Origin: Zoogloea sp.
Lineage (GTDB): Bacteria; Pseudomonadota; Gammaproteobacteria; Burkholderiales; Rhodocyclaceae
Direction: 5' to 3'
NCBI GenBank assembly: GCA_016790385.1
Contig: JAEUNV010000278.1
Span: 1-6,013, forward strand
DNA: 6,013 nucleotides
Below are positions 4,862-6,013 of this stretch, piece by piece (the first letter of the stretch is position 1; the number at the start of each line of letters is the position of its first letter). Under the pieces are notes generated by a model, which did no database searches, was not told where the DNA came from, and saw nothing but the letters and a program-made list of their open reading frames with translations. A program made the translations under genes and the position numbers.

Positions 4862-5499
4862 CCTCAGCCCTCGCTTCCCTGACGCTCGTCCTGGCCGATG
4901 ACCACGCCATCGTTCGCATGGGCTTTCGCCTGTTGCTGGAAGGCGTCGGCGCTCGGGTGCTGGCCGAAGCCGACAGCGGCGAGAAAGCCCAGCTGCTGAT
5001 GACCGAGCTCGACCCCGATGTGCTGGTGATGGATCTGTCCATGCCGGGCTGCGGTGGCCTCGCCGCGCTGGAACGCATTCTCGCCCGCAAACCCGGCCAG
5101 AAAGTGCTGATCGCCTCGGCCCACGCCGACGCCATCATCGCCGAACGCGCCCTCAAGGCCGGCGCAGCGGGCTACCTGTGCAAGCGCAGCCCCCCCGACG
5201 AACTCCTGAAGGCCGTCGGCCTGGTGGCCGCCGGCCAGCGTTACATCGACCCGGAGATCGCCGCCGCCCTGCGCCGGGCCGACCGCCCGGAGCACCCCGC
5301 CGAAGCCCTCACCGACAAGGAACTCAGCGTCTTCCTGCAACTGGCCCAGGGGCGCTCGGTGGCTGAGGTGGCCGAAACCTTCCACCTCAGCCCCAATACC
5401 GTTGGCACGCACCTCTACCACATCAAGCAAAAGCTGGGCGTACAGAACATGGCCGAGCTGGCCATGGCCGCCGTGCGCTCGGGCTTGATCGAGGTTTAG
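4858..5499 (+). CDS. NarL/LuxR-family response regulator, cognate to the upstream kinase
   Basis: 213-residue transcription regulator. The receiver domain (~7-125) has the acidic pair D14/D15 in LADDHAIVR, phospho-acceptor D59 in LVMDLSMPG, S87 and K109 in YLCKRSPPDEL. The C-terminal GerE/LuxR helix-turn-helix (~150-213) shows LTDKELSVFLQLAQG, then SVAEVAETFHLSPNTVGTHL and IKQKLGVQNMAEL. There is no AAA+ domain, so it cannot itself open a sigma-54 promoter complex. It may act at another promoter or as an auxiliary factor in the divergent region. The start is set by the ATGA overlap with the kinase; GGAAGG lies at 4843-4848. An open frame extends in-phase to 4573 inside the kinase gene but that part has no family resemblance. 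MoxX, ExaE or AgmR-like function is a contextual guess. Confidence 0.94.
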   Translation: MTSALASLTLVLADDHAIVRMGFRLLLEGVGARVLAEADSGEKAQLLMTELDPDVLVMDLSMPGCGGLAALERILARKPGQKVLIASAHADAIIAERALKAGAAGYLCKRSPPDELLKAVGLVAAGQRYIDPEIAAALRRADRPEHPAEALTDKELSVFLQLAQGRSVAEVAETFHLSPNTVGTHLYHIKQKLGVQNMAELAMAAVRSGLIEV

Positions 5500-5546
5500 C
5501 GCGCTTACCTTTCCACCAGTCCTTTTCCCCCACCTGAGAGAGCTCC

Positions 5547-6013
5547 ATGAACGCAAAAGCCGCTGTCCTCTTCGCCACCCTCGCCATCGCCGCGGCCACC
5601 CCGGCCCTGGCCGCCCGCCAGCCCCTCAAGGTCACCGAACACATTGACATCTCGGCGCCGCCGGCCAAGGTCTGGGAGGCCGTGCGTGACTTCGGCAGCC
5701 TGGCCTGGCATCCGGCCGTGGGCAGCACCACTATCGACAAGGGCGTCAAGGACAAGCGCGGCGCCGTGCGTACCGTGACCACCAAGGACGGCGCCAAGCT
5801 GGTCGAAGAACTGCTCAGCCACCAGGACTCCACCCGCAGCCTCAAATACCGCATCATCGACTCGCCGCTGCCGGTGAGCGACTACGTGTCCACCCTCAAG
5901 GTCAAGGCCGCCAAGGGCGGCAGCCGCGTGGAGTGGTCGTCCACCTTCAAACGCAAGGATGAAAAGCCCGCCGAAGGGGCCGACAACGCCGGCGCCAAGA
6001 AGGCCATCAGCGG
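5547..6013 (+). CDS. Secreted SRPBCC-fold protein, MxaD-like (C-terminus beyond window)
   Basis: The first ~155 residues of a small exported START/Bet v1-fold protein. Residues 1-23 are a clear signal peptide (MNAKAAVLFA..., ending PALAA). The SRPBCC opening is classic: VTEHIDISAPPAKVWEAVRDFGSLAWHPAV, followed by strands ending in RVEWSSTFKRK; the full protein is probably 165-180 residues. It resembles MxaD, a periplasmic protein reported to help electron flow from methanol dehydrogenase to its cytochrome, so here it may aid the divergent ExaA-type enzyme. The ribosome-binding site is weak (GAGAGAG at 5536-5542). The 47-base gap after the response regulator has no hairpin, so co-transcription is likely. 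The product could instead be a general SRPBCC protein. Confidence 0.85.
   Translation, partial: MNAKAAVLFATLAIAAATPALAARQPLKVTEHIDISAPPAKVWEAVRDFGSLAWHPAVGSTTIDKGVKDKRGAVRTVTTKDGAKLVEELLSHQDSTRSLKYRIIDSPLPVSDYVSTLKVKAAKGGSRVEWSSTFKRKDEKPAEGADNAGAKKAIS

Overview
The window looks like chromosomal DNA of a GC-rich proteobacterium. Codon use, short ATGA gene overlaps and the gene set point to a betaproteobacterium, perhaps of the Rhodocyclales (Azoarcus/Thauera type); that placement is inference. No mobile element, tRNA, rRNA or CRISPR array is visible.

Layout. (1) At the left edge, on the minus strand, lies the first ~121 residues of a periplasmic PQQ-dependent alcohol dehydrogenase, closest by eye to the ExaA/PedE/PedH ethanol dehydrogenase type; it runs off the window at position 1. 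(2) Positions 387-868 are a ~480 bp divergent control region. (3) From 869 to 5499, on the plus strand, five genes are chained by four 4-base ATGA stop/start overlaps: a SoxYZ-like carrier, a periplasmic metallo-beta-lactamase-fold hydrolase, a TonB-family protein, a membrane histidine kinase (NarX/UhpB/MoxY class) and a NarL/LuxR-type response regulator. (4) After a 47 bp gap with no terminator comes a secreted SRPBCC protein resembling MxaD, cut off by the right edge.

How it fits together. The dehydrogenase oxidises alcohols in the periplasm with PQQ. SoxYZ-like carriers and SoxH-like zinc hydrolases of these types are known as neighbours of quinoprotein dehydrogenases, with unsettled roles. 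MxaD-like proteins are linked to methanol dehydrogenase function in methylotrophs. The TonB protein could energise an outer-membrane receptor for PQQ or a metal. The two-component pair may tune this or related alcohol-oxidation genes.

The most striking signal is in the control region. Each side has an almost identical sigma-54 (-24/-12) promoter, TGGCACAG[G/C]TCTTGC, pointing outward at 795-810 (+) and 471-486 (-). A perfect 7-bp-arm palindrome, TGCTCCA-AGC-TGGAGCA, sits at 637-653, nearly midway between the predicted start sites, as expected for one shared enhancer. The response regulator here appears to lack the AAA+ domain that sigma-54 activation requires, so the activator should be encoded elsewhere. 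The dehydrogenase also has an in-frame tandem duplication of its ribosome-binding site and start codon.
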